Part shown: positions 1 to 19,277 of the stretch, one piece after another
Layout: every line of letters begins with the position of its first letter
How positions within the stretch are numbered: the first letter of the stretch is position 1
NCBI GenBank assembly: GCA_037074765.1
Contig: JBAMDO010000579.1
Span: 434,001 to 498,000, forward strand
DNA length: 64,000 nt
From: Mansonella perstans
Taxonomy: Eukaryota > Nematoda > Chromadorea > Rhabditida > Onchocercidae
Direction: 5' to 3'
The notes under the pieces: model-generated
Seen by the model: only the letters and a program-made list of their open reading frames with translations
What the model was told of the DNA's origin: nothing
The model's database searches: none
Program-made: the position numbers and the translations under genes

Positions 1-1
1 A

Positions 2-3000
2 TTAAAACCGAGATCTGTTTCACCAATTAAGAGGCAATCAAATGATGCATTACCATTGTCCATCACAGGATTGATGCAGGAGGAAAAGAGCATGGTAGAA
101 ACCTCAAGAGGAACTGCTGGTGAGGTCCAAGAACTGCAATTTATGCCCGCTGTTGTCGAATCAGTTTTAAATGATTTAGATGAAGCTGGAGCAAACACTC
201 CAACAGGTAACAAGGAATTGGACTATTTAATTTTGTATGAAATCAGTTTTCATAATATCCGCATTAATAAAGTAAATTAAATTTAAATGATTGTCAGGAT
301 TATACAGAAAATTTGATAGAATGTTAATCGGTTGAAATTTTATGTCATGAAAATTCAGTTATTCACTTCCCCAAAGTTTTAGATCAAATAGTGAGGTTAA
401 TATTTTAGGTGAAATTTCACCCGCCAGTGACTATACAACCGAATCATTAACACGTTTAAAATCATCTCAACTTGTTTATAAATCTCATGGTAATTCTTCA
501 CCAAAATCATCTAGATCAAATTCGCCACTAAAATCACCAGTTACTGTTGCAGGTTCCATGTAAGTTGTTTAAATTTACCTAGCCACTGGTGTTTCCTGCA
601 AAAAACCAGTTAACATTTTTAAGAACTCCTCTTGTTTTTGCTGGTGATTAAAACAGTAAATGTGTAATCTTTAAATCCAGTGGCATTCATTTGTATTCAT
701 TGGTATTTATTGATACTAAGTTTTTATTGGCAGAATTCGTTTAAATTTGGATTTAGGAGCAGATTCTGAGATTTCTTAATTCGCGTTTGATTTCATGATT
801 GAAATGTTTTCAGCTCTCCAACTGTAACTGAACAATCATTTACACAGCGTTTAAGAACTGCATCTTTCGCTTCTCCCACCAAGAATGATAATCCACCGAA
901 AGTGAGGTATATGAATTAGGGTATTGTTTTCGCGAATCATAGCTCGCATCTTTGATTTCCACTCCTTTGAATAATTGGCTGATTGATTTCCTATATCCAA
1001 ACCTATACGAAATATATGAAACGCATAAGTAGTAAATGTTGTATTTCAGGAAGAAATTTACCGGCAGTGAGCCTTTAGATCCAAAAACAATGACTATGCA
1101 AGATTTAATTTTTTGGAATCCGAAGAATGAAAAAGTAACTTTATTGCCCTTTTCTTCTTTCACTCTATTGTTAATGTTTTTCTACCTACATGTTGCGACT
1201 GATAATTACTTAGCTTTTCTTCAGTTAAAGCAAGCTTTTCACTTTAGAGGTTACATGATGATTCTCGAAAAAAAAGGAAAGACAGTGTAACAGATTTGGA
1301 AATCGTGAAAAAAAATGATTTCGAAAGTAAGCAGAAAACGATCCAAAAATCTGCTTTTGCTGCTCCACAGGTAGTTAATTGCCTTTATTTGTTCATACTA
1401 CCGTTTTATTTGTCATTTGTAATTAAGGTATTTCTATGGTAAGAATTTCCGTCTATATTTGGTTCAACATTTCCAGGTTAAAATAGCAGCTGATGGTTCT
1501 TTGGTTATTGATGAATCGAGTTTGACAATTACGAAAGAAAATGATTCGAATGTTTGGGAAACTGTAGAAGAAGTATGGTACACGAATTTGCTTTAGAAGG
1601 AAATAGTTTCATATATTATAGAAAAATGAGGCTTCAAACATAGTTTTTAAAGCGAAGGGAAGAATGTAATCAACTGTTCTAAACATACGATTGAGTTTTG
1701 GAGCTGCTGTGGAATTCGATCTAAAAAGAAATTAAAAAATTAACTGGTTGTGTATTCTCTTCCTTGGGGAAAAAAATAATTTTCTTTTTATAGGATCGCG
1801 CAAATAAGAAACTTAATTCAATGAGCTTTCGAAAAAGGCCATTCTGCAGGGGTAATCCTTGGAGTGAATTGGAAACCGATCTTTTTTATGACATTTTAAG
1901 GTAACTCTTTTTCAGTTTTCTTATGATTTTGAACTAATCGTTTGAACCTGGACGAAACTGTTTTATTTTTATTAGTTTCTTATTTTTAGTGAAGTGCGTT
2001 CTTATATCACTTTATTCTTAATGCAGTATTTTAGAGCCACAGGTCCAGATTTTGGATTAATGCATGAGTTCTTTCCATCTCGAACACGACTGGAATTAAA
2101 AGCCAAGTATAATCGAGAAGAAAGATTCAATTGGACTCGGTTAAATCAGGTGTCTACTACAGCTTTAGTTCGACCGAAGTTCAGTTTTTTATTTCAGATG
2201 AAAAATGGAAAAAGAGTTTCAGGCTATGGCTGTTCCAACGTTGTTGTCCGATGCTTTATATTCGCATGCAAATGAAATCATCGATAGGATTAAGGAAAAA
2301 GAAATCAAGAAGAAGGATTTGAAATTACTGAAAAAGAACGGCGTCGGTAGTAATACCGTGAGCGAAGAAGCAGCAGTAAACCTTGATCATTCTTAGTCCG
2401 TATATATTTTGAGAGGTTCAAATTCCTTTGAATTCATAGGTGGCTGAGCTTAATTCTTCACACACAGTAGGTAGGTTATATTTCACGGCGCATTTTTTCG
2501 TGTAAAGTTTGGAAATCTTTTTGAGATTGATTGGAATGAAGAAGAAGCTGATTTGGAAGCGGAAGCTGAGGAGGCTATTTTGAGACTGTTAGAAGACGAG
2601 TAAGTTATTCAAACTTATTTGAAATTTCGGTGATTGGGGCAGTTAATACTAATAAAATTTCTGCAGAGAACAGCTCAGTAGCTCGTCTGAGAAAAAACCA
2701 CGCAAACAGAAGATAGCTGCAGAGAAGAAAATGAAAGATGCTTTATTAGATGAAGTCGCGGAAGAAGCCATTTTAGTGCTGAAGAGAAAAAAATGCGAAA
2801 AGAGAAAAAATGAGCTGAAGAAAATATGTGAAACAGCATTAAGTATGTTTTCAATTCTGCAGTGTATCGAGTTACTTGAAAAATTATTTTATTATTGGCT
2901 TCACAAATAATCATGAAAAGAATTCATTTTCTTTTATGTGACAGATTTGAGAAAATTTTCAGGTAAACTTGGCGATGATTTTCCAAAATTTGAGATTTTA

Positions 3001-3246
3001 ATTGATGAAAATGCCGATGGGGTAACGGTGGAAGCAAAAGCAAGTGCAGAATGTCTGCCAATTGTAAGGATACCACTAGGAACTATTCCTAAAGTATTAC
3101 CTGTCGATGAGAAACATCCACAACGAGTATTTTTTGATTGTTCTATTAAGCGAAACATGGCAGCACGACATTACGTTATACAGCATCAAATGGGTCCCGG
3201 AGAACCGACCACCGGTTACCTTCACCTGTTTGGAAGCATATCGTAG
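2..3246 (+). CDS. BDP1: TFIIIB subunit Bdp1 (B''), 5'-truncated by window edge
   Basis: Bdp1 joins TBP and Brf1 in TFIIIB, which recruits RNA polymerase III and helps open its promoters. Twelve exons give 559 visible codons: 2-206, 409-559, 814-906, 1050-1134, 1248-1370, 1477-1572, 1794-1900, 2035-2149, 2223-2357, 2508-2599, 2667-2842, 2945-3246. The family signature is the extended SANT/Myb domain in exons 7-9: NPWSELETDLFYDILR, then GPDFGLMHEFFPSRTRLELK and a KYNREERFNW segment, matching the 'DF.L....FP.R.R..IK.K...EE' core of Bdp1. Upstream is a Ser/Pro-rich N-terminal region. Downstream are Lys/Glu-rich helices and a C-terminal tail with no domain I recognise. The frame is open at base 2, so the true start lies outside the window. 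Exon 10 seems to use an AAG acceptor (a GAG at 2525 is an in-frame alternative). The exon 9 acceptor at 2222 was chosen because the better-looking TTTCAG at 2198 leads to a stop or the wrong frame. Confidence 0.87.
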
Positions 3247-4689
3247 TACCATGCGTTTTGTTTGATCTTTTTTCTCTGATGTCCTGATTTCTATATAAAT
3301 ATCGGTTTTCCCTTTCAGAGATAATGTGTTGATGCCTTATTAATAGCTTTTAAAAGTTATTTTGGCCGTGTTTAATGCGATTGTTACGGTTTTTGATGGT
3401 TAGGAATGGAAAACGGATGCTAAAGCTTTTCCACACGTGTATTTTTATTTTCATGTTCCTTACACTGTTTGCAAATATACCATTTCATTATTTTTAAATT
3501 CTTGAGCTTTAGGCATTTGTCTATTATGATTTTTTGATCCTGCTAATTGATATGTAAAATATAAGTCATCTTCACATTCATTGTATAAACTCTGCATCAT
3601 TTTTCCAGCATAAATTGGCTTTGCAGATAGAAATATTAAATTGTCAACTTGTGACATTGACATACAGGTGTACTTTTTTACCTATTTCGCTTCTCTTGTG
3701 AATTTTGGTCTATTCGCATTCTGCTTTTCACCTTCAAATCTTCTGGTACTTCTTAGTAATCAAGAAGAACATTTTATATTTCTTTGTGAATACAGGCTAT
3801 TCAATATTTTGGCAGAATTTAATTCTTTTAGCTGCTTAGATGATTGTATGTATTAATAAATTTTACTGATAATAACTAAGGATCTGATGTTATGAGTATT
3901 TCCTTTATCTCAAGTGCTGCTAATCAGAAGGTATTTTCACTATCAGTTTGTTTTCTGTTTTCTTGTGTTTCATTTCCTCTCACATTCTGATTTGTAGAGA
4001 GCCTTCTTTAGTGCATGTGATACATCATCGAATTCTGATCTATTAAAACTTTCAAAATTCTCATTAATGTCCCATACATATGATAACTTGCCCTTGTCTT
4101 ACGCCATTCTCCTTGCGGTTATTTGGTGATACCTGGTTTCTTTCAGTACACCTGGTTTCCTTACATACACATGATGCCTGGTTTTTTAGCATACATGTGA
4201 TACCTGATTGCATACACAAAGAAGTGGTTGTTTTCCATGCGCACGCGTAAACTGTCGTAAATTTTTTGCGAGAGATAGATTGTTAGCCAATATTATCCAA
4301 CATTTAGACCAGAGATTGTTATTCTGTCGACTACGCGATGTCGAGTTGAGTATAGTTGAGTTGTGTTGTATTGAGTACGCACCTCAAACTTGGGTAATTA
4401 GGCCTTTATTAGAAAAATTGGTTAACGTGAGAGTTACATGACAATTATAAACAACACATCAATAACGCAAATTTGATAAGAACATAAAATGGTATTGATG
4501 GGAGGATTGACAGTTTATATAGTGGATGAAAAAGGGGTTAAATGGCTTAATACAATGCCTTTCTTTGGTAAGATAGCGTAGTAGCTGCTCCTTTGTTAGT
4601 TTATGATAGGAGAGAGGATTGACAACCCAATACAAATCCTTTGTTGTATCAAATTGTAGAAAAGCATTTTCTTTACATCTATACAAAGT
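3247..4689. other. Intergenic: BDP1 3' flank and degenerate repeats
   Basis: No credible gene. The first few hundred bases after the BDP1 stop should hold its 3' UTR. Short ORFs here lack splice-site support or recognisable protein. At 4124-4220 there is a degenerate direct repeat built on 'ACCTGGTTTC' and 'ACATAC' blocks, about four imperfect copies. The right end borders the Pao remnant and may include more of its decayed 3' end. Confidence 0.6.
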
Positions 4690-5740
4690 ATGTGACTTTT
4701 AGATAACAACAAAAGACATGGGAAATACTACTAATAGAACTATTTCATTTATCTGTGGTAATTTTTTCTCTACGAGTCTGGGAGAAGCTATTTCCTTTTG
4801 AATACGTTCTCTTAAACTTGTGAGGTATTCATCTCTCCATAATTTTCAGAAAACATCTAACGTTTTAAGGGTGTTTGTCCAATATTTGACTAATTTGTCT
4901 CAAGTGGTTAATGCGTACGGAGTATATTCCTCGTGTTCATAATCATAATTAATTGGTATATCTAAGGCAGCTATAGGTGAAATGAAGTCGATTGGACGCA
5001 TAATTTTATATCAAAACGTAAGAGGTTAATGGGCATGTGTTTAGTATTCCTTCTATTTCTACTATTAAAGTTATTAGTTCCTTTTCCTTGAGGAGTTTTC
5101 CTATTGCTTTTCTCAAAGCCCCCTTTGTAAGTTCCATTGATACGTTCATAAACACCACCTCCCCACGGTGCTCGTGGTATTGTATTTTTCCAAATCATTC
5201 CTTTATCGGCTAGGAAATTAACATTTTTGTCCATTATTTTCTTTAAAATGAAGTTGGAATTGACTGGCATTATCGCTTAAGACCAATTTTGGGTATCCTC
5301 TATGAGCTACAAATCTTTTTAGCACATGTAAAAAACTTTCAGCAGACAGATCTTCCACTAATTCCAGATGCACCGCTCTCGTTGTAAAACATGTGAAAAG
5401 TGCGATCCATCTTTTCACTGTCCCTGTAGTAGATTTAATCGAAAGTGGGCCCATATAATCTAATCCTACTTGTTCCAATGTTCTTGATCGTCGTATGCGG
5501 GATTCTGGTAAATTTGGCATTGCTGGCAATTTGAATGGTTTTGCTTTCCATCGTCTACATGCCATGCATGATGATATTATGCGCTTTACTGCGGCTCTCC
5601 CTTTTGGGACCCAGAATCTGCGTCTTAATTCGGATAGTGTGTCCAACTCTTGCATGGTGCAACTTGTCGTGTCGCTTCCAAATGATGAGTTCAGTTATGT
5701 TGCTGCCCTTCGGTAAATATATTGGATATTTGTTTTCGTC
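4690..5740 (-). pseudogene. Pao integrase fragment, frameshifted
   Basis: Integrases insert the DNA copy of a retrotransposon into the genome. The minus strand shows an HHCC zinc-binding region split by a frameshift near 5650 (the His part, around [19 protein letters not shown], is in a different frame from the Cys part, [10 protein letters not shown]). Then come the catalytic-core blocks LDYMGPLS (first Asp), LSDNASQF (second Asp) and, after a second frameshift near 5260, GGVYERINGTYKG (Glu). The C-terminal Pao block, including WRDEYLTSLRER and SPRLVEKKLPQINEIVLL, reads at about 4730-4880. The longest intact piece is 5218-5655. Interruptions show it is dead; no restored sequence is given. 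Confidence 0.88.
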
Positions 5741-6175
5741 ATCTAATTCGGAGTATCCTAAACGACTACTGGATCTCCATAACTTGTCACTCTAATGTTG
5801 AGACAGATTCCATTTTTCTATTTTTTCATCCGTCAAGTCCTCCGATTGTGCTTATCTGATTAACAACCATTCTGCTAGGATGTAATCTAATTAATTTGCT
5901 CCAATTGCTAAAACGGTATGCATCGATAAAAAAGTTTGATTTTGTCTCTCGCGTGATTCTGAATGACTGTTTTTGTTAAAGTTGTTATTATTGCTTGTTG
6001 AAATTCATCTTCAGCTTCATAAATGAACCTACAATTTGGCTATTCTGATAACGCATCCATTTAACCATCAAGATTCATTCCATCACTGTTCATAATTTCG
6101 TAGTTTATTTGATGAAATTCCTCTGGTTACTGTGTTGGCCGGATTTTCCACAGGTTAGGAGCATTATCTTATGTT

Positions 6176-6366
6176 GAATCTGAATTTTCGAATCTCTTCC
6201 ACTTGATTTTTGTACAAATCGTGGAAGTAACTTTGTATAGTTTGTAATCCAAAAGAGAAGCACATTTTGAATTTGACTACAAAGTAACAGAATAATTTTC
6301 TTTTTGTAACTGTTTTAATACAAATTGACCTACCTGCTTTTACTTCTATCAATACAGATAAACTCA
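6176..6366. repeat. Inverted repeat, left arm (Pao RNase H segment)
   Basis: The reverse complement of this segment matches 6549-6740 closely over about 190 bases, with scattered substitutions and small indels. Shared blocks include TTTGTATTAAAACAGTTACA and TTTTGGATTACAAACTATAC. On the minus strand it encodes the same RNase H piece (SVLIEVKAGR..) as the plus-strand copy. Confidence 0.88.
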
Positions 6367-6369
6367 AGA

Positions 6370-6840
6370 TTTGTGATAGAATTCAATTTTCAGTGTCAAC
6401 AGAATTTCACATATTCATGGATGCATCCAAAGTTGTTTATTCCTCAGCTGTTTTATGTACGAAAAGTTGTACCTGGAAATTTTGTAAGATCATTCTTGAT
6501 CTTTGCTAAATCTCGAATTGCTTCAATCAAAGATATATCGATACCCAAACTTGAGTTATTATCTGTATTGATAGGAGTAAGAGCAGGTCAATTTGTATTA
6601 AAACAGTTACAAAACGAAGATTATTCTGTTACTTTGTAGTCAGATTCAAAATGTGCTCCCTTTTGGATTACAAACTATACGAAGTTTGTAAATTCCACGA
6701 TTTGTACAAAAACCGAGTGGAAGAGATTCGAACATCTTCACGTTTATTCGCATGTAAAATTATCTGCCCCGTACGGGGCGTTCAAAAATTGCCTACAGCA
6801 TCCATTTTTCAGGAGCTGCGGCGGGCAATTGGGTGAAAGT
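6370..6840 (+). pseudogene. Pao RNase H-like fragment, inverted relative to the integrase
   Basis: The plus strand encodes a Pao-type RNase H piece: a 'FMDASK..YSSAV' block in one frame (about 6410-6450), then after a frameshift SFLIFAKSRIASIKDISIPK and LELLSVLIGVRAGQFVLKQL. This matches the 'AKSRVAPIK..TIPRLELLAALIGVR' core of BEL/Pao polyproteins. A stop at 6637-6639 and further frame changes follow. The orientation is opposite to the adjacent integrase, so this piece was inverted or duplicated after insertion. Confidence 0.8.
6549..6740. repeat. Inverted repeat, right arm (Pao RNase H segment)
   Basis: Partner of 6176-6366 in opposite orientation, separated by about 180 bases. Together the two arms could fold a transcript into a long hairpin. 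Confidence 0.88.
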
Positions 6841-7454
6841 TTTCAACCAGCAATAAACGCACCTCGGCTAAGCCTCATTGGTCACGTTATCGCCACTGCG
6901 CAAAGCTGTCATACAATTACCGATGACAATAATCATATCAGATGGTTGGCAATGTGAAGTGGATTGATTAAAAGAGAGGCGAGCAGAGAAAGAGGGAAAA
7001 ATAGTGTAGTTATTGGAAAGACATTGGGAAGTGAGAGATGTAATTTTTCTAAAGTTTCTATACGTTTCCCGTGGATTTTAGTGGATAGTTGAAATTGCTT
7101 AAGAAGAGGAAATAGTGAGTATAAAAATTTGAAATGAAATTTTAAAAGATGGATGATATGATATAATAAATATTGCAATGATGATTCATGATGAAAATAG
7201 AGTGGTTATGGAAAGTTTTGATTGTGCACCGAACACTTTCAAAGGAAGTCTTTTTGGACACCTGCCAGATTGTCATGCCAACTAAAGCATAATTTTAATT
7301 ATTTCTTCATTTATATTCAGTTCACTGTCAATTGTATAGTTTATTTGATGAGTTCTTGAATTAAATTTCAACATTTAATATTTAATTGTTTCAACGAATA
7401 AAATTTCTACTAATTATTTTGTTAAATTTTAATTAATTTCCTGCAATATTTTGC
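6841..7454. other. Intergenic DNA upstream of AP-1 gamma
   Basis: No coding region supported. The stretch is AT-rich and probably contains the AP-1 gamma promoter; no TATA box or other defined element can be called. Confidence 0.5.
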
Positions 7455-7456
7455 AG
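7449..7456 (+). promoter_or_regulatory. Candidate spliced-leader acceptor for AP-1 gamma
   Basis: TTTTGCAG lies 41 bases before the AP-1 gamma ATG with no matching upstream exon visible. A second TTTTAG at 7461-7466 is an alternative. In nematodes such isolated acceptors usually receive the trans-spliced leader; here this is inference. Confidence 0.4.
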
Positions 7457-7497
7457 ATTATTTTAGTTACAATAAAAGGATCGTAGTAATTTTCAAT

Positions 7498-14519
<7,022 letters not shown>

Positions 14520-17500
14520 AATGCTGCATAAGAAATAAGACCATGCCGTTATCTGTTGTGTTTACGTGGTATTCTTTTAGCTATGAAAACTTTATCAAGC
14601 TGCGAATGAATCATTTATATTAAAAGCAGTCCCTCAAATACTGACATTAACGAAAAATCTGTTATACATTTGGAATTTTGTACAATATATCTTTTTAGTT
14701 GTAGATAGAAATACTTTTAATATCAGTTTTGCTGATGGAATGAATTTCATATGAGCTCTGTAGGAAAAGATCATATGAAAATGAGATATTTTATAGAGAG
14801 AAGTGGAAAGAATTATAATTTTTTGTTTGGGACCGCTGTTAGTTTTCTATTTCTAATATATATGTTGCAAGGTGCCCATTCAGAATTTCTTTATCTTGAT
14901 GTTAGTTAATTTTTTTTTATTTACCTCGGATGATGAAATCGGTTGATAATATAACTTCTTGTTCTGTTTTAATTTTTTATTCAAATGGAATGTGGTTTAT
15001 GACCGGTCATTATATTTATTTATTTTGCTGTTTTCATTAATCCACATTCCATTTAAAAAAAACTAAAGAATTAAAAAAGCTGAAAATGACAGGAATAAGT
15101 CGAAATAAGGGTTAATACTAAAAAATATATCATTTGTTCGCTCAATCCTTCTGTTTCGTCCAAATGGACTTCATCATAACACTTATCTTTCATTTGTTTA
15201 ATAAACAATAAGAGCTTGCTTGTTTACTAAAAATACAAATGTAGCTTTGATAAAACTTGCAACTATCACAGGCATGTTTTGGATGAAATTTCAGGCTAAT
15301 TTTTTGTCCGGTGAATATGCATAGTTTCAAAAGGCAGCTCTCAAACGACTTCGGCGTTTGTGATATGCGTAAGTTGTTTATTTATTACAATTGTTGATTT
15401 TATTGTGTGTTTTATTCATTTATTCTTCGAATTTCTAGTTGCGGGTATATTATTTTGCAGATTATTGAGCATGCAATAGCAATTTTTTTCTGCTATTTCA
15501 ATGTGTTCTAAATTAAAATTCCGAAATATTCGAAGTTGTTATCGCCATTGTATTGTTTTTTTTTTTTTTTTTTTTATGTGTATTTCGGTTTCTTTCTTTG
15601 ATTATAAATTTCCAGTAGCAGGACTTTGGAAAATAACATTAAGGCATACATTTTGCTGTCGGTTGTTCTTTTTCACTTATAGTAGATAACAAAATCTTAC
15701 TGAATGCCATTTTATAATCGATAAGCCGTTAGGTCCTTATTTGATTTTCAGCCACGGATTGAGTACTGCTATTTGTGCACATTTCTTGGCTGCTATAATT
15801 TGATACATTACTTCATGAAATGTCTGCATATATAATGTTAAAAAAAGTAATGAGGTAGAAATTGATGGTTTCTGATTTCAAACTTTCAGAATTCCCAATT
15901 AGCCTTAATTACTAACTGCCAACAATAAATAGAGTCAAGGGAAAAAAGTGAGCTTGTAAGAGTTTCAAGGTCGAAATCGTATTCATGTATTTTTATTATT
16001 TTGATATTATATAATTCCATGATTGTATTTCTCTTGTGTATCATGTTTTGTTTATAAGTGATCAAAATGTTGCCGTGATGAGATGTGATCAAAAATTTGA
16101 AAGACTGACTGGAAAATTGAGGCTCCATGTAACGTATCATTGGGTAATCATTCCGAGGTATAATGTGTTTCGACAAATTGTTTATATTTTTGATGTCTTA
16201 TTTGTTTTTTGCTTCGTTTTCTTACAATTTTCACTCTTTTATTTAGTTGAATTTATTTGGAATAAAATATATATCTGTTTTTTTCTTAATGCTACTAACA
16301 TAAATTGTGATAAAAGGATTGATAAGCGCTATATTTGTCTTGCTTAATACCATGAAATGAGTGCAAGTTTACACTCATTTCGTATTTACGGTAAGATACG
16401 ATTTCACGAACAGAAGGATGGTCGAATCTAGCGCATGAAGAAGATTCTACTTCAAGAACGCTACTTTCAGAAGTTTAATTCTCAGATTCTCATTCTGTAT
16501 TTCAAATGTCGTTTTGAAAGATTTTTGCAAGTTTGGTTTAGTTCTGTTCGACAATAGAGACAAACTTTAGGACAGTACGGAGTTCTGTTCGTATATGAGA
16601 GGTGCCTTAATATTTTGTTAAAAGTTTTCTTAATACTATTACATGGTCCATGATCTACGTTTAGCTTCTTATGAAATATTGTAAACAATCAAAATCACTA
16701 ATGTTTCGCGGTCGCGCGATTGTTGTATTTTGTTCTGAATGTTATTTAATGGATGATAGACATGAATTGTTGTAACTGACTGCACTTTCAGGTCATTTAA
16801 TTAAGATGGGAATCGCTTGGGCAATTAGGTAATAGTTAGGTAAACGGGAGAATAAATGATTTATTCTCAAACGGTAAATTACAGTTGGAATGATTATTAA
16901 TATAGCAACACAATATGGAAAGATGTACAATAATAATTAAACAATTAAAGGATTATTATAATACAGTAATACCTAGGGTTTGCAAGAACATGGGAAATCA
17001 GAAGGATTTCCGAGAAAGTTTAGATTCGCTTGTACGATTTCTCCATCAGACTCTAAACGCACTAATCTTACAGAATCTCATAAAAATTACAAACTGACTT
17101 ATTTATAATATATATTTAAAGTGTAGATATTGGAGTCAACAAATTTTGCACCGGATATGAAGCTCATGTATGACCAACGAATCTGGATTTCGTTCAGCGG
17201 ATACGTAAGAGGTAACGGACTACCATACCAAGGCTAAAATCTGATTCAATCAAGTTCGATGAAAATAAGAGATCAATGCAAAAATTATTGAAACTATAAA
17301 TTTATATTAAGATATATTGCCTTTCTAGCTATAATATATGTTATTTCAATGTATATTTTTTTCTACTTTCTCTTGCTGATATTATTGATCTCTAAGAAAC
17401 GGTAGCACTACTGTGAGCAGATTTTTATAAGAAAGCTCGAAGTTCATGTCGTCTTCATGCGGACGGTCATGAGTACCTTTACACATCAATGAATTGATTT

Positions 17501-18384
17501 CTTGTTATTTTTATATTTAATTTTGACTAGTGAATGATGTTAGATACATAGCAAATGTCAGTGAGTTCTTCATTTCAGTTTCAAATCAACTAAAAAACAA
17601 AGAATGGGCAATATAAATAACTTTTAGAGCAATAACACATATAATGCAACTATATTTTAGGATACACAATTTCGAGCATAATAAATGTTTGAAAGGTCAT
17701 GAAAATTTACAGGGACCAAAAAAAGTTACAAAAGAACTGCCTATTGAGCTAACCAAAAGATGTCCTTCCATTCTATAGAATAACAGATTATTTCTGATCG
17801 ATTTATGATGTGCGGCAAAAACTGATTATATTCGAAGAGTATTCCTGTGGTTGGACAAAAAAATAGCAGGGGAATTTGCCCGAACAAAACGGTAACTGTT
17901 ATGTCTTGTAGTTACTCAGTTTTCTGAATCCAGGTGCAACCACTAAATCTTAGCTTAACAAATTGATGAATGTCTCAATCTGCACTTATCAATAAAAAGG
18001 ACTCGATTTTTCCTCACGGCATTGCCTGATTACGCCCAAACAACCAATTTGGGAAAACTGAATGAATGAAATCATGCAAACTACGTTTTAGTCCATTTAC
18101 CGAACTTTTCGCTAAAGCTACCATTTCTTCACACATCTCAACATTTTGAATGGAAAATGACCTTGCAACCAACAGGATGTAAAAAAAGTCCTTCCAAGAA
18201 CTCACTGAATTCCAAAACGCAGGACAAGAGTTTTTATGATATCAGAATAAGCAAACTTTTTTCTTATTGACAAAATTCGCCATTATAGCTCTTATTTCAA
18301 TTAGTAAAGATGTGTTAGAGCCTACTTATATTAAAAATTGTGAAATCCACGACCTAGAAGGATAGCCACTCTTGCATCAGTGAT
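14520..18384. other. Intergenic: AP-1 gamma 3' flank, no gene seen
   Basis: AT-rich with no ORF that has both protein-like composition and splice support. It includes the AP-1 gamma 3' UTR, an inverted repeat built on AAATGGAATGTGG (14983-14995) and CCACATTCCATTT (15042-15054), a run of about 19 T near 15558, and a perfect 10-base hairpin at 16354-16381. A minus-strand ORF at 18014-18205 (63 codons) has no recognisable match. Confidence 0.55.
16354..16381. repeat. Perfect 10-bp hairpin
   Basis: GAAATGAGTG and CACTCATTTC are exact reverse complements separated by 8 bases. It lies in intergenic DNA, about 2 kb from the nearest exon. Its role is unknown. Confidence 0.6.
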
Positions 18385-19263
18385 TTAGAATGAAAAGTAA
18401 TTTTTATGAAATTCACGATGTGCATTTAAATGTGATAAAATACTTTGATAAAATACTCTCGAAGCTATTTCATATACATCCTCAATTGAATTCCTACAAT
18501 TAATAAAAGGCGCAAAAACCCGCCTCAAAGCTGCAACTATTCCAGAAGGCATAATTTTACCAGACTGGATGAAACGACTGCCCATTACCAGCGTAAGGCC
18601 AGCGCTAACAGCTGCAAAAAAACATTATTAGTACAAAAATAATGTGCAAAAATTATGGGAATAATGTATAAAATCATGAAAATAATGTGTAAAATCATGG
18701 AAATAATGTGAAATCATGTAGTAAGATATAAGAATAGCGGTTGCACTTAGTGAAAAAGATCTCAAAACTTATGTGACTAATTGGATTCATAAACTACTCT
18801 CGAAGCTATTTCATATCACTAAAATGCAAAATGGTTCTTGACCAGTAAAACGCAACAGTTTTTCAGCGAAAGGTTTTTTTTGTCTAGAAATTCTTACTCT
18901 TATTCTAAGGTCATAGTTGTGCAACAGCTTTAGTGTTTTCTGATAACAATTCGAACCGTAAAAAAGCAAATAATGAAGCCTAAATAAAATTTACCTAAAA
19001 GCATAGAATTGTTGTTGAATATAGCAGCAAAAGCTGCAGCACTACCAAATGCTAATCCAGCTGCTAAAGATGCGACACTGCCTAAATGAAAATGGAAAAA
19101 TTCACTTTTAAAGCCAATAAATTCAAATAATCAATTAACTTCTCCTGATAATCATCAATATAATAGTAATGGAAAAATTATTAAAATGACCTGCTTTGAA
19201 ATAGCCAACCAAACCTCCAGTTATAACAATGCCTGCATAGATGAGACCTACCAAATCATTCAT
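18385..19263 (-). CDS. TMEM14-family small membrane protein
   Basis: TMEM14 proteins are small four-helix proteins of mitochondrial or other organelle membranes; vertebrate TMEM14C is linked to porphyrin handling. Three minus-strand exons (19263-19191, 19081-18995, 18611-18385) join in frame to 128 codons. The protein shows the family pattern: an N-terminal MNDLVGLIYAGIVITGG helix, then GYFKAGSVASLAAGLAFGSA, then SAGLTLVMGSRFIQSGKIMP with the conserved 'MG.RF..SGK.MP.G' block. The body fits the family (about 100-115 residues). The tail after IVAALR is not family-like and is about 40 residues, so the last exon may really end earlier and splice to an exon I did not find. Which paralogue it represents cannot be decided. 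Confidence 0.88.
18454..18816 (+). repeat. Exon fragment repeated in the TMEM14 intron
   Basis: A 22-base string beginning TACTCTCGAAGCTATTTCAT occurs at 18454-18475, inside the last TMEM14 exon, and again at 18795-18816 in the adjacent intron. Between them, 18629-18715 holds three to four imperfect copies of an approximately 20-base unit (AATAATGTGTAAAATCATG). Confidence 0.7.
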
Positions 19264-19271
19264 TTCCACAC

Positions 19272-19277
19272 CTGAAA
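19272..19277 (-). promoter_or_regulatory. Candidate spliced-leader acceptor for TMEM14 gene
   Basis: On the minus strand TTTCAG ends 8 bases before the ATG at 19263. The very short leader is typical of nematode trans-splicing; a conventional 5' UTR intron is the alternative. Confidence 0.45.

Larger units (their letters stand above)
4690..6840 (-). mobile_element. Decayed BEL/Pao LTR-retrotransposon remnant
   Basis: Reading the minus strand from about 6370 down to 4690 gives, in normal Pao order, the end of the RNase H region, a connecting segment with the 'IDAYRFSNWSKLIRL'-like Pao block (around 5880-5940), and the integrase. A second RNase H segment sits on the plus strand at 6370-6840, so the copy is rearranged as well as mutated. 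Gag, protease and most of the reverse transcriptase are missing. I found no LTRs or target-site duplication. Several frameshifts and stops make it non-functional. It lies between two plus-strand host genes. Confidence 0.85.

Noticed and set aside
18014..18205. 63-codon minus-strand ORF downstream of TMEM14
   Set aside because: No family match and no in-phase junction with the TMEM14 exons.
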